NCBI RefSeq assembly: GCF_900116705.1
Contig: NZ_FPBP01000017.1
Span: 1 to 63,305, forward strand
Length of the DNA stretch: 63,305 nt
Origin: Halomonas korlensis
GTDB lineage: Bacteria; Pseudomonadota; Gammaproteobacteria; Pseudomonadales; Halomonadaceae
Direction of reading: 5' to 3'
Part shown: piece after piece, positions 18,086 through 27,081 of the stretch
Position numbering within the stretch: position 1 is the first letter of the stretch
Layout of the letters: each line of letters opens with the position of its first letter
Position numbers and translations under genes: made by a program
Notes under the pieces: generated by a model
Seen by the model: the letters and a program-made list of their open reading frames with translations, nothing else
Told to the model about the DNA's origin: nothing
The model's database searches: none

Positions 18086-18664
18086 ATGAAAATCGGACGC
18101 CCCCTTGCTGCTTTGCTGGCAACTCCGTTGGCGCTTCTTGCCGCCTCCAACGCGCTGGCCGATGCCCCGCCGCCTGCCTACGTCGCACACGCGAGTGACG
18201 TGATGCATCTGGACAATGGCGTAATGATCGAAGGTCAGGATCTCGAGACGCAGGATGGCTACACCTCCGGATTCCGGCTTACCGCCGGCTTTTCGCCGCT
18301 GCGGCTGCCGTTTCTAGACCTCGGCGCCGAGGTCAGTTATCGCGAGAGCGATGAGGTGCCCGCCCGCTTTGGCGGCCAGGCGTTGATCCTCGATACCATG
18401 AGCCTCGGCGGCAGCCTGGTCGCCGGCTTGCGCCTCGGCCAGTGGGGCCTATACGCGAAGTCGGGGTTTGCCGAGTGGGAAGGCGATCCGATCATTCCCA
18501 ATGACGCGCTAGCCCTGGATACTGCCGGCACCACACGTGTGCAGGGCTTCGGGGTTCGACTGCAGTTCAACGGTCTGGTCAGCCGCGTGGAATACGAAGA
18601 ATTCGACGCGCCGAGCATGGCACACCTCAATCTGGTGACCGCCTCCCTGCATATTCCCTTCTAG
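18086..18664 (+). CDS. Small outer-membrane beta-barrel protein
   Basis: 192 residues with a signal peptide (MKIGRPLAALLATPLALLAASNALA, cleavage about 25). The mature part alternates polar and hydrophobic residues in strands such as SGFRLTAGFSPL, FLDLGAEVSYRESD, LGGSLVAGLRLGQWGLYAKSG and ends in HIPF, the terminal phenylalanine recognised by the BAM complex. This fits an eight-stranded OmpA/OmpX/OmpW-like barrel; I do not recognise the exact family. Start placed at the ATG at 18086 because the signal peptide begins there. It is followed by a good terminator and is probably monocistronic. Confidence 0.7.
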   Translation: MKIGRPLAALLATPLALLAASNALADAPPPAYVAHASDVMHLDNGVMIEGQDLETQDGYTSGFRLTAGFSPLRLPFLDLGAEVSYRESDEVPARFGGQALILDTMSLGGSLVAGLRLGQWGLYAKSGFAEWEGDPIIPNDALALDTAGTTRVQGFGVRLQFNGLVSRVEYEEFDAPSMAHLNLVTASLHIPF

Positions 18665-18705
18665 CAATGCCTGGCAGCAGCTCTGCTTGAGTAAGGCTTG
18701 AACAA

Positions 18706-18740
18706 GGGAGAAGCCTCTCTTCTCCCCATTTATTTCTTTA
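18706..18740 (+). terminator. Bidirectional terminator between the barrel gene and ppc
   Basis: Perfect 8-bp stem GGGAGAAG/CTTCTCCC (18706-18713, 18719-18726) with loop CCTCT, then CATTTATTTCTTT on the plus strand. The same stem lies 41 nt after the end of ppc on the minus strand and could serve both. Confidence 0.75.
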
Positions 18741-18767
18741 CTCCTCTTCCTTGCTCTTCTTTTATGC

Positions 18768-21416
18768 TCAGCCGGTATTGCGCAGCCCCGTGGCGATCCC
18801 GGCCATGGTCACCATCAGGGCGCGGGAAAGATCGGCGCCGATGGCACCGTCGGCATCCCGGTTGCGCTGCAGGAGCTCCGCCTGAAGGCCGTGGAGTGGA
18901 TCGATGTAGGGGTTGCGCACTTCGATCGCCTGGCGGATCAGCGGCGTCTTCTCCAGCAGCTCCTGCTGGTCGAGCACCTCCAGCACGACGTCGTTGAGAC
19001 GCGCAAAGCGGCCCCGTAAACGTTCTCCCAGCGCCTTGAGTGCCGGTTCGTCGACCAGCCGATGCTCGTAATAGGTGGCGATGCCCACGTCGGCCTTGGC
19101 CAGCAGCATTTCCAGCATGTCCAGGTAGGTCCCGAAGAAGGGCCATTGGTCGCGCATCTCCCTGAGACTCTCGAGACCGCCCTCTTCTTCCAGGCGCTGG
19201 GCAAATGCCTCCCCGCTGCCCAGCCAGGCAGGCAGCATCAGGCGGATCTGGGTCCAGGCGAAGATCCAGGGAATCGCGCGCAGCGTCTCCACCCCACCAT
19301 CCTGACGGCGCTTGGTCGGCCGTGACCCCAGCGGCAGCCGACCCAGCGCGCCTTCGGGCGTCACCGCCCGGAAATAAGGCACGAAGTCGGGATCCTCGCG
19401 TACCACGCCGACATAGGCGCCATGCGCGATCTCGGCCAGGCGGTCCATTTCCTCGCGCCATTCAGGCTTGGGCGCCGGAGGCGGCAACAACGACGCCTCG
19501 AGCACGGCGCAGGCATAGATCTCCATCGAGCGCAGGGCGATCTCCGGTTGCCCGAACTTGAAGCGAATCATCTCGCCCTGCTCGGTGACCCGCAGGCTGC
19601 CGTTCACCGAGCCCGGGGGCTGGGAGAGGATCGCCGCATGCGCCGGGCCGCCGCCACGACCTACGGTGCCGCCACGCCCGTGAAAGAGTGTCAGGTCGAC
19701 ACCATGCCGCTGGCATACTTCGACAAGCGACTCCTGAGCGCGATACTGGGCCCAGGCGGCGGCCAGTTGGCCCGCGTCCTTGGCGGAATCCGAATAACCG
19801 ATCATCACTTCCTGGCGATCGCCCACCAGCGCCCGATAGCCGGGAAGCGCCAGCAGGCGATCGATGACTTCACCGGCATGGTTGAGATCGTCGAGGGTCT
19901 CGAACAGTGGCGCGATGGGCAGACTGACCCGACCGCCGACCTCCTTCATCAACAGCGCCACGGTCAGCACGTCCGACGGCTGGGCCGCCATGGAGATGAT
20001 ATAGGTTCCCAGCGCTTCGGGCTGCTCGCTGGCGATAACGCGGAAGGTATCGATCACCTCACGGGACTCGGTAGAACACTCCCAGCGGCGGGGAATCAGC
20101 GGCCGGCGGGACACCAGCTCCTCGAGCAGGAATTCCTGGCGTTGCGACTCGTTCCAGTCGCGGTAATGTCCGAGCCCCAGGCCGTCGGTGAGCTCCTCCA
20201 TGACCTGGGCATGGCGGCTGGCCTCCTGGCGCAGGTCGAGCTTGGTCAGCGTCACGCCGAACACCGAAATGCGCCGCAGGGTGTCGAGCAGGACACCATT
20301 GGCGATGGTGTCCAGGCCCACGTCGCACAGCGAGCGATAACAGGCCAGCAGAGGTGCATACAGCTGGTCGCGGTTCTCGATGATCGCGCCGCCCTCGAAG
20401 ACCTCGCCGTCCAGCTGCGCCTTCGCCCAGTCGCGTGTCGCCTCGACCCGGGCCAGCAGCCGACGCAAGAGTTCCCGGTAGGGCTCCGCGACGTCTCCCA
20501 CTTCGGCCTTGAGCGCGCTGTTGGCCTTCCACATCGAGAGCTCGGCCTTGAGGGCTTCGAGATCGCGAAGATACAGATCGGCCGCCATCCAGCGTCCCAG
20601 CAGCAGTACTTCCCGGGTAACGCGGGCGGTGACGTGCGGGTTACCGTCGCGATCGCCCCCCATCCAGGAGGCAAATCGAATCGGCGCGGCGTCCAGCGGC
20701 AACCTTTCCCCCGCGGTTTCCAGCAAGAGGTTGTCCAGGTCGCGATGGAAATCCGGCACCGCCTGCCACAAGGAATTCTCGATCACGGCGAAGCCCCACT
20801 TGGCCTCGTCCACCGGCGTCGGGCGTTCATGTCGGATCTCGTCGGTGTGCCAGGCCTGGCTGATCAGCTCCTCCAGCCGGCCCTGGGCACGCACGCCGCG
20901 CTCGGGATAGTCATCGGAGGATTCGATCGCCGTCAGGCAGTCGTCGATGGCGTCATATTTCTGGATCAGCGTGCGGCGGATGACCTCGGTGGGATGCGCC
21001 GTCAGCACCAGCTCGACCTGCATGCCGGCCAGGGTTTCGACCAGGCGGCGTGGCGAATGGCCGGCGTCGCGAGCCCGCTGGAGAAGCTCGGAGAGTACCG
21101 GCTGTGAGCCGGGCCGGTAGTCCTCGACCCGCCGGAAGCGGGCGCGATAGTGCTGCTCGGCGATATTGGCCAGGTTGAGAAACTGGTTGAAGGCGCGGGT
21201 TACCGGCAGCAGATCGCGATCCGGCAACCGTCGCAAGTACTCGATCAGCTCGCCCCGGCTCTGAGTCTCGCCCTGGCGGCCTCGCTTGGCGAAGGCGCGG
21301 ATGGTCTCGATCCGGTCGACGAACCCCGTGCCGAGGTCATCGGCGATGGTTCGGCCCAGGCTGTCGCCCAGAATGCGGACATTGTCGCGCAGCGACTCGT
21401 GCAGGTCATGGCTCAT
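18768..21416 (-). CDS. ppc: Phosphoenolpyruvate carboxylase
   Basis: Adds bicarbonate to phosphoenolpyruvate to make oxaloacetate, refilling the TCA cycle. 882 residues, almost identical in length to E. coli Ppc (883). The catalytic His is H141 in LTAHPTEVIRRT; the PEP/bicarbonate loop FHGRGGTVGRGGGPAH, the GYSDSAKDAG segment and the C-terminal RNTG end are all present. The start at 21416 overlaps the mazG stop in an ATGA, so it is the last gene of the cysM-rlmD-relA-mazG-ppc operon; much longer upstream reading is excluded by this overlap and by the family N-terminus MSHDLHESLRDNVRILGDSL. Linking ppc to relA may coordinate carbon supply with amino-acid stress. Confidence 0.97.
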   Translation of the reverse strand: MSHDLHESLRDNVRILGDSLGRTIADDLGTGFVDRIETIRAFAKRGRQGETQSRGELIEYLRRLPDRDLLPVTRAFNQFLNLANIAEQHYRARFRRVEDYRPGSQPVLSELLQRARDAGHSPRRLVETLAGMQVELVLTAHPTEVIRRTLIQKYDAIDDCLTAIESSDDYPERGVRAQGRLEELISQAWHTDEIRHERPTPVDEAKWGFAVIENSLWQAVPDFHRDLDNLLLETAGERLPLDAAPIRFASWMGGDRDGNPHVTARVTREVLLLGRWMAADLYLRDLEALKAELSMWKANSALKAEVGDVAEPYRELLRRLLARVEATRDWAKAQLDGEVFEGGAIIENRDQLYAPLLACYRSLCDVGLDTIANGVLLDTLRRISVFGVTLTKLDLRQEASRHAQVMEELTDGLGLGHYRDWNESQRQEFLLEELVSRRPLIPRRWECSTESREVIDTFRVIASEQPEALGTYIISMAAQPSDVLTVALLMKEVGGRVSLPIAPLFETLDDLNHAGEVIDRLLALPGYRALVGDRQEVMIGYSDSAKDAGQLAAAWAQYRAQESLVEVCQRHGVDLTLFHGRGGTVGRGGGPAHAAILSQPPGSVNGSLRVTEQGEMIRFKFGQPEIALRSMEIYACAVLEASLLPPPAPKPEWREEMDRLAEIAHGAYVGVVREDPDFVPYFRAVTPEGALGRLPLGSRPTKRRQDGGVETLRAIPWIFAWTQIRLMLPAWLGSGEAFAQRLEEEGGLESLREMRDQWPFFGTYLDMLEMLLAKADVGIATYYEHRLVDEPALKALGERLRGRFARLNDVVLEVLDQQELLEKTPLIRQAIEVRNPYIDPLHGLQAELLQRNRDADGAIGADLSRALMVTMAGIATGLRNTG

Positions 21417-22330
21417 GGCCGATGATCTCCGGAAACAGAAGAAGTAAGTGAGCGGGAGGATGGCTCGATGGGGGCGCCCTGCGTTGCGTCGGCACGCTCC
21501 TGAACCTTGGCGGCGGTCCAGTGGTGCTCCATGGCCGCGAGCCCGGCATCCGGCAGCGAGACGCCCTCGGCCTCGAGCGCCGCTTCGACATGGCGGAATC
21601 GACGCTCGAACTTGGCGTTGGTCGCCCGCAGGCACTGCTCCGGGTCGGCCCTGAGGGTTCGCGCCAGGTTGGTCACCGCGAACAGCAGGTCACCAATTTC
21701 CTCGACGGCGTGGTCGTGATCGCCGTGGTCGAGGGCTTGCTCGACCTCCGCCAACTCCTCGCGGATCTTTTCGATCACGCCGCGCGAATCCGGCCAGTCG
21801 AAGCCGACCCGGGCGGCGCGCTTGGAGAGTTTCCCGGCCCGCGTCAGCGCCGGCAGCGTTCGCGGCACGTCATCGAGAACCGAGACTAGCTCGCTGCCTT
21901 CGGTGCGCTCGGCCCGCTCCTCGGCCTTGAGATGTTCCCAGCGGGAGTGCACCAGGCGCGCCTCGACTTGCTCGGTAGCGACACCCGGCGGGCGCCGCGA
22001 GGCCAGGGTACCGTCGGGGAAGACATGCGGATGACGGCGCAGCATCTTGGCGGTCAGGACGTCGATCACGTCGCGGAAATCGAAGCGCTCCTGCTCGGCA
22101 CCGAACTGCGCGTAATAGACGACCTGGAACAGCAGGTCGCCGAGCTCCCCAGGCAACTCGTCGAAGGCACGGCGCTCGATGGCATCGGCTACCTCGTACG
22201 CCTCCTCGAGGGTATGCGGCACGATGCTGTCCCAGTCCTGCTTGACGTCCCAGGGACAGCCCTGCTGGGGATCGCGCAGCACGGCCATCAACGTCAGTAG
22301 GGCATCAAGATCGTAGCGGGTGTCGCTCAT
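21413..22330 (-). CDS. mazG: Nucleoside triphosphate pyrophosphohydrolase MazG
   Basis: Hydrolyses NTPs and dNTPs to monophosphates; in E. coli it also lowers ppGpp and counters MazF. 305 residues, longer than E. coli MazG (263) because of a C-terminal extension of about 40 residues (TAAKVQERADATQGAPIEPS...). Two tandem MazG domains are visible: LRDPQQGCPWDVKQDWDSIV / EEAYEVADAI / ELGDLLFQVVYYAQ and, later, REELAEVEQAL / EEIGDLLFAVTNLAR with the EExx and ExxD metal ligands. It overlaps relA upstream and ppc downstream by 4 nt each, so coupled expression with relA is clear from sequence; the ppGpp link is known from E. coli. Confidence 0.93.
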   Translation of the reverse strand: MSDTRYDLDALLTLMAVLRDPQQGCPWDVKQDWDSIVPHTLEEAYEVADAIERRAFDELPGELGDLLFQVVYYAQFGAEQERFDFRDVIDVLTAKMLRRHPHVFPDGTLASRRPPGVATEQVEARLVHSRWEHLKAEERAERTEGSELVSVLDDVPRTLPALTRAGKLSKRAARVGFDWPDSRGVIEKIREELAEVEQALDHGDHDHAVEEIGDLLFAVTNLARTLRADPEQCLRATNAKFERRFRHVEAALEAEGVSLPDAGLAAMEHHWTAAKVQERADATQGAPIEPSSRSLTSSVSGDHRP

Positions 22331-24603
22331 GCCGTCTTCCCCTTGCGTTTGCCGGGCTTGCCACCGCTGCGCAGCCGCCGCACTTCGATGACATTGGAGA
22401 GCTGCTGGATGCGGGAGAACAGGCGGCCCAGTGTCTCGAGGCCATCGACCTCGACCGTGATGGTCATGCGCGCGATACCGTCGTCGGTATCGGTGAGCGT
22501 GTTGACCGACAACACATTGACTCGGTCATTACTCAGTACGCCGGTCACATCGCGCAGCAGGCCGGAACGGTCCCAGGCCTGGATCTCGATGTCCACGGGA
22601 TATTGGGTGCGGGCTCGCTCGCCCCACTCCACCTCGATGATGCGCTGGGGTTCATCCAGGCGCAGCTGCAGGATATTGGGGCAGTCCTGACGATGCACGG
22701 TGACCCCGCGACCCTGAGTGATGAAACCGACGATCGGCTCGCCAGGCACCGGATGGCAACAGTTGGCCATGCTGGTCTTGAGATTCCCCACCCCCAGCAC
22801 GGTAATGTCGTCATCACCCCGCTTGCCTAGCGTCTTGCGTGGCTTGGTCAACAAACGGTCGAGCTGTTCCTGATCATCACTCTCGCCGAACAGATGCTGG
22901 GCCTGACGCAGCACCTGGCCGATGCGCAGATCGCCGGCGCCCAGTGCCGCGTACATATCATCCGGCGAGGTGTAGTTGACCTGTCGGGCCAGCTTGGAGA
23001 GATCCATACCCTCGACATCCAGACGCTTCATCTCGCGCTCGAAGAGCGCGCGGCCCTCCTCAAGGTTCTGGTCGCGGGCCTGATACTTGAACCAGGACTG
23101 GATCTTGGCCCGTGCGCGCGACGTGCGCACATAGCCGAGCCCGGGGTTGAGCCAGTCGCGGCTGGGTCCGCCCTTGCTGGCGGTCAAAATCTCGACCTGC
23201 TGGCCGGTCTTGAGCTTGTAGGTGAGCGGCACGATGCGACCGTTGACCTTGGCGCCACGACAGCGATGCCCCACCTCGGTATGGACGCGGTAGGCAAAAT
23301 CGATCGGCGTCGCGATACGCGGCAGGTCGATGACGTGACCGTCGGGCGTAAAGACGTAGATGCGATCCGGCGCCACGTCGCTCGAAAGGCCCTCGCGCAG
23401 ATCGCCGAATTCGCCGACCTCATCCTGCCATTCGAGGACCTGGCGCAACCAGGCGATCTTTTCCTCGTAGCTGGCGCTCTTGCCCTTGGTGTCATGCCCC
23501 TTGTAGCGCCAATGGGCGCAGACGCCCAGCTCGGCTTCGTCGTGCATGGCGAAGGTGCGAATCTGGATCTCCAGTACCTTGTTCTCGGGACCCAGCACCG
23601 CCGTATGCAACGACTGATAGCCGTTCTTCTTGGGATTGGCGATGTAGTCGTCGAATTCGTTGGGAACGTGGTGCCAGCGCGAGTGCACCAGGCCCAGCAC
23701 CGTGTAGCAGTCGGTCACCTCGGGCACCAGGATGCGCACCGCCCGGATATCGTGCACCTGGGAGAAATCGATGCGCTTGCGCTTCATTTTTCGCCAGATC
23801 GAGAAGATATGCTTGGCGCGGCCGTCGACGGTGTAGCGCGCAATGCCCTGGGCCTCGAGCATTCCCTTGAGCGTCTCGACCACCTCGTGGATATAGCGGT
23901 CGCGATCGAGGCGCTTCTCCGCCAGTTGTTTGGCGATAGCCTTGTAATCATCTTCATGGAGATAGCGAAAGGATAGGTCCTCGAGCTCCCACTTGAGATG
24001 ACCGATACCCAGCCGATGGGCCAGCGGGCCGTAGATGTCGAACACCTCACGCGCCACCCGCTGGCATTTCTCTCGCGGCGCATCCTTGACCTGGCGAAGC
24101 GCGCAGGTGCGCTCGGCGATCTTGATCAGGGCAACGCGCACGTCATCGATCATGGTGACCAGCATCTTGCGCAGATTATCCTGCTGATCGTGCTGATTCA
24201 TGCCGTGACTGGGTAGCTGGGAGGCACTGATCGCCGCCATCTGCAGCACGCCCTCGATAAGGTTGGCGACTTCCTTGCCGAAGCGCTTGTCGACCGCCTC
24301 GATATCGATCAACCCTTCGCGCACGGCGCGGTAGAGGACTGCTGCCTCGAGGGTCGCCTGGTCGAGCCTGAGTTCGCCGAGAATATCGGCCATCTCGAGC
24401 CCCATGCGAAAGCTCGATCGGTTTCCCCGCCAGGTGCTCTGCGACTTGTCGGACTCCTGCTCTAACCGCTGGGCCAGTTCACAGGCCTCGCGCAGCTTGG
24501 CCGTATCGCGCAACTTGACGTCTTCCTGAAGCCGCTCGATCCATTGACCGATGTCGACAAGCCCCGCTTCGGTCAGAGGCTGGTCTTCACGGACTTTAAC
24601 CAT
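22327..24603 (-). CDS. relA: GTP pyrophosphokinase (stringent response)
   Basis: Ribosome-associated synthase of (p)ppGpp during amino-acid starvation. 758 residues. The N-terminal HD domain is degenerate (AAVLYRAVREGLI in place of the catalytic HD), which makes it RelA rather than the bifunctional SpoT. The synthetase domain follows (YTVDGRAKHIFSIWRKMKRK, then PKKNGYQSLHTAV with the catalytic region), then TGS (DRIYVFTPDGHVIDLP), the helical/zinc-finger part (NCCHPVPGEPIVGFIT) and ACT (IDIEIQAWDRSGLLRDVTGV). It overlaps rlmD by 8 nt and mazG by 4 nt. The rlmD-relA-mazG order is shared with many gammaproteobacteria. Confidence 0.96.
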   Translation of the reverse strand: MVKVREDQPLTEAGLVDIGQWIERLQEDVKLRDTAKLREACELAQRLEQESDKSQSTWRGNRSSFRMGLEMADILGELRLDQATLEAAVLYRAVREGLIDIEAVDKRFGKEVANLIEGVLQMAAISASQLPSHGMNQHDQQDNLRKMLVTMIDDVRVALIKIAERTCALRQVKDAPREKCQRVAREVFDIYGPLAHRLGIGHLKWELEDLSFRYLHEDDYKAIAKQLAEKRLDRDRYIHEVVETLKGMLEAQGIARYTVDGRAKHIFSIWRKMKRKRIDFSQVHDIRAVRILVPEVTDCYTVLGLVHSRWHHVPNEFDDYIANPKKNGYQSLHTAVLGPENKVLEIQIRTFAMHDEAELGVCAHWRYKGHDTKGKSASYEEKIAWLRQVLEWQDEVGEFGDLREGLSSDVAPDRIYVFTPDGHVIDLPRIATPIDFAYRVHTEVGHRCRGAKVNGRIVPLTYKLKTGQQVEILTASKGGPSRDWLNPGLGYVRTSRARAKIQSWFKYQARDQNLEEGRALFEREMKRLDVEGMDLSKLARQVNYTSPDDMYAALGAGDLRIGQVLRQAQHLFGESDDQEQLDRLLTKPRKTLGKRGDDDITVLGVGNLKTSMANCCHPVPGEPIVGFITQGRGVTVHRQDCPNILQLRLDEPQRIIEVEWGERARTQYPVDIEIQAWDRSGLLRDVTGVLSNDRVNVLSVNTLTDTDDGIARMTITVEVDGLETLGRLFSRIQQLSNVIEVRRLRSGGKPGKRKGKTA

Positions 24604-26068
24604 CGGGTCTCGCTCCTTGCGGCTGCCATTGCCTCCGTGGATGTTCTAACAGCAGCATGGATTCCAAATGCGAAGTGTGCACGAACATGTCGGCCACGGC
24701 GGCACGGACGATGCGGTAGCCACCATGCACGAGCCGTGCCGCATCCCGGGAAAGGGTCGCGGGATCGCAGGCGACGTACAGGATGCGCGCGACCGGATGC
24801 TCGACCAGTGCCTGGCAAACCCGCTCAGCGCCGGCGCGGGGCGGGTCGAGCAACACCGCCTGCGGTGCGTGCTCACTCAACAGTGCTTCTATGGTCCCGG
24901 CCGTTGTCAGGTCGGCCTGGCGGGCCGACACCTCGAGGCCGTTGACGCACGCGTTGTCGGCCAGCCGCTCGACCATCGCCGGGTTGCCTTCCACCGCGGT
25001 GACGCTGGCCCCACCGGCGGCCAGTGCCAGGCTGAAATTGCCGACTCCGGCGAAAAGATCCAGCCACGACCGGCCCTCGATATCGCCGAGCCAGGCCATG
25101 GCGGTCTCGATCATGCGGCGGTTGACCGCAGCATTGGCCTGCAGGAAATCGCCGGGGGCGAAGCCCAGCGTCAGCTCGTCACGCGTCTCTGTCCCCTGCC
25201 CCGGCCCCGGCCCCGGCCCCGGCCCCGGCAAACGATAGGTGAGCTCGAGCCGCGGTGTCAGCCAGTCGAGCGCTGGTGTGTCACGTCCCAGCCAGCGTAC
25301 GAGGTGCAGGCCGTGCGTCTCGGCGAACGCCTGCCAGCGTCGCGTGTCGGCGGCATGCTCCTTCAATTGTCGCAGCACCAGCACCACACCCTGGTCGCTC
25401 TCCAGCATTTCCAGGTGGCCCAACTGCCGCGGCGCGTCGAGCGTTGCGACATGTCCGTGCAAAGGCCCCAGCAGCGCATTGAGAGTTGGCACCAGGATGG
25501 TGCAATCGCCGATATCGACCAGGCGCTGGCTGCGCCGGGCGCGAAAGCCTAGATGCACCCGGCCCTCGGCGTCGACCTTGACCCCGAGACGCGCACGGCG
25601 CCGATAGTGTGGGTCGTCGGTGGCGATGAGCGTGGGCGCCTGCGTCAGCTCGACGCCCTGCCGGGCGAGCATCTCTGGCAGCACCGCTAGCTTGTGCGCG
25701 CGCTGTGCCTCGATCGCCAGATGTTGAAGATCGCAGCCGCCGCATAGGGCATAGTGAACGCACGGCGGGGCCACCCGGTCCGGCGAGGCCTCGATCACGC
25801 GACGTACATGTGCCTCGTCATAGCGCTGGCGCGTGAGATGAGTTGCCGTCTCGACCCGCTCGCCGGGCAGCGCCCCGTCGACGAACTGCGACTTGCCATC
25901 GGCGCTGTGGGCGAGACCCCGCCCATCGTGCGCCAGGCGCTCGATAATCAGACCGTCTTCTACCGAACGCGTCGTCGCGGCATCGTGAGCTCGAGTGGTG
26001 CGACGGCCCTGAAGGCCGGACACACCCGAGCGCGCCCGCGAGGGACGCCGTTTGCCCAACCCGGCCAT
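24596..26068 (-). CDS. rlmD: 23S rRNA (uracil-1939-C5)-methyltransferase
   Basis: SAM-dependent methylation of U1939 in 23S rRNA. 490 residues from the ATG at 26068 (GGAGG 6 nt upstream). Domains: a basic N-terminus of about 30 residues, TRAM (SVEDGLIIERLAHDGRGLAH), a [4Fe-4S] site with C103, C109, C112 and C189, and the methyltransferase domain (LDLFAGVGNFSLALA, LLDPPRAGA, catalytic Cys in YVACDPATLSRDA). Compared with relatives it carries an extra PGPGPGPGPG segment at about 281-290, encoded by a hexanucleotide repeat. It begins 1 nt after the cysM stop and overlaps relA by 8 nt. Confidence 0.95.
   Translation of the reverse strand: MAGLGKRRPSRARSGVSGLQGRRTTRAHDAATTRSVEDGLIIERLAHDGRGLAHSADGKSQFVDGALPGERVETATHLTRQRYDEAHVRRVIEASPDRVAPPCVHYALCGGCDLQHLAIEAQRAHKLAVLPEMLARQGVELTQAPTLIATDDPHYRRRARLGVKVDAEGRVHLGFRARRSQRLVDIGDCTILVPTLNALLGPLHGHVATLDAPRQLGHLEMLESDQGVVLVLRQLKEHAADTRRWQAFAETHGLHLVRWLGRDTPALDWLTPRLELTYRLPGPGPGPGPGQGTETRDELTLGFAPGDFLQANAAVNRRMIETAMAWLGDIEGRSWLDLFAGVGNFSLALAAGGASVTAVEGNPAMVERLADNACVNGLEVSARQADLTTAGTIEALLSEHAPQAVLLDPPRAGAERVCQALVEHPVARILYVACDPATLSRDAARLVHGGYRIVRAAVADMFVHTSHLESMLLLEHPRRQWQPQGARPDG
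25201..25229. repeat. CCGGCC hexanucleotide tandem repeat inside rlmD
   Basis: About five head-to-tail copies of CCGGCC. The array encodes the Pro-Gly run at residues 281-290 of RlmD. Because the unit is six bases, slippage would change the number of Pro-Gly pairs without shifting frame. Confidence 0.9.
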
Positions 26069-26069
26069 C

Positions 26070-26966
26070 TCAGACCTCCGGGGCGAACAGGCCGGTGGAA
26101 AGGTAACGATCTCCCCGGTCACAGACGATGAACACGATCACCGCATTCTCGACTTCCTCGGCGAGGCGCAAGGCTCCGGAAAGCGCGCCCCCCGAGGATA
26201 CCCCGGCGAAGATCCCTTCTTCCCGCGCCAGGCGACGCATATGAGCCTCGGCCTCGTGCTGGCCGATGTCCAGCGTGCGATCCACGCGACTGGCATCGAA
26301 AATGCTTGGCAGATATTGCGGCGGCCAGCGACGAATTCCCGCGATACTCGCCCCATCTTCGGGCTGCAAGCCGATAATCTGCACATCGGGGTTGCGCTCC
26401 TTGAGATAGCGCGATACCCCCATGATGGTGCCGGTGGTGCCCATCGAACTGACGAAATGGGTGACGGTGCCGCCGGTCTGCTCCCAGATTTCAGGGCCGG
26501 TCCCCAGATAATGCGCGAGCGGATTATCGGCGTTGGCAAACTGGTCCAGCGGCTTGCCCTCCCCCCGGGCGATCATGGTTTCGGCAATGTCACGCGCCTC
26601 TTCCATGCCGCCGGACTTGCTGGCGCTGACCAGTTCGGCGCCGAAAGCGGCCATGGCCTGCTTGCGTTCCTCCGAGGCACTCTCGGGCATGATCAGAACC
26701 ATACGGTAGCCCTTGATGGCCGCCGCCATGGCAAGCGCGATACCGGTGTTGCCGGAAGTCGCCTCGATCAGGGTATCGCCGGGAGCGATGTCGCCTCGCG
26801 CCTCGGCCTGCTCGATCATGGAAAGCGCCGGCCGATCCTTCACCGAGCCGGCGGGGTTGTTGCCCTCCAGCTTGGCCAGCAGGGTATTACCGCGCCCTGC
26901 GGTGATGCGCTTGAGACGCACCAGTGGCGTATGGCCAACGGTGTCCTCAATAGTCGGAAACTGCAT
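26070..26966 (-). CDS. cysM: Cysteine synthase B
   Basis: PLP enzyme that makes cysteine from O-acetylserine and sulfide, or S-sulfocysteine from thiosulfate. 298 residues from the ATG at 26966, preceded by AAGGAAGG. The PLP lysine is K43 in NNPAGSVKDRPALSMI; SGNTGIALA, the MGTTGTIMG phosphate loop and the GVSSGGALSGA segment complete the pocket. The short length and the RRWPPQYLPSIFD segment are CysM-like rather than CysK-like. It heads the cysM-rlmD-relA-mazG-ppc operon and is divergent from barA across 115 nt. I see no CysB-site evidence good enough to call. Confidence 0.93.
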   Translation of the reverse strand: MQFPTIEDTVGHTPLVRLKRITAGRGNTLLAKLEGNNPAGSVKDRPALSMIEQAEARGDIAPGDTLIEATSGNTGIALAMAAAIKGYRMVLIMPESASEERKQAMAAFGAELVSASKSGGMEEARDIAETMIARGEGKPLDQFANADNPLAHYLGTGPEIWEQTGGTVTHFVSSMGTTGTIMGVSRYLKERNPDVQIIGLQPEDGASIAGIRRWPPQYLPSIFDASRVDRTLDIGQHEAEAHMRRLAREEGIFAGVSSGGALSGALRLAEEVENAVIVFIVCDRGDRYLSTGLFAPEV

Positions 26967-27081
26967 GCAACCTTCCTTCTGGAAACGTCTTTTCGGCATT
27001 ATATCCTTGCCACAGCGGGCTGGACAGGCATTCGCTCCGGCTGTGGCATACTGGGCTGCCATTCCTGTCGAAGGGCCGCCG

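Noticed and set aside
19422..21107. 561-aa frame antisense to ppc
   Set aside because: Mirror frame of a long GC-rich gene; no ribosome binding site, no recognisable motifs.
25199..25231. Phase-variation switch in rlmD
   Set aside because: The repeat unit is six bases, so copy-number change keeps the reading frame and cannot switch the gene off.
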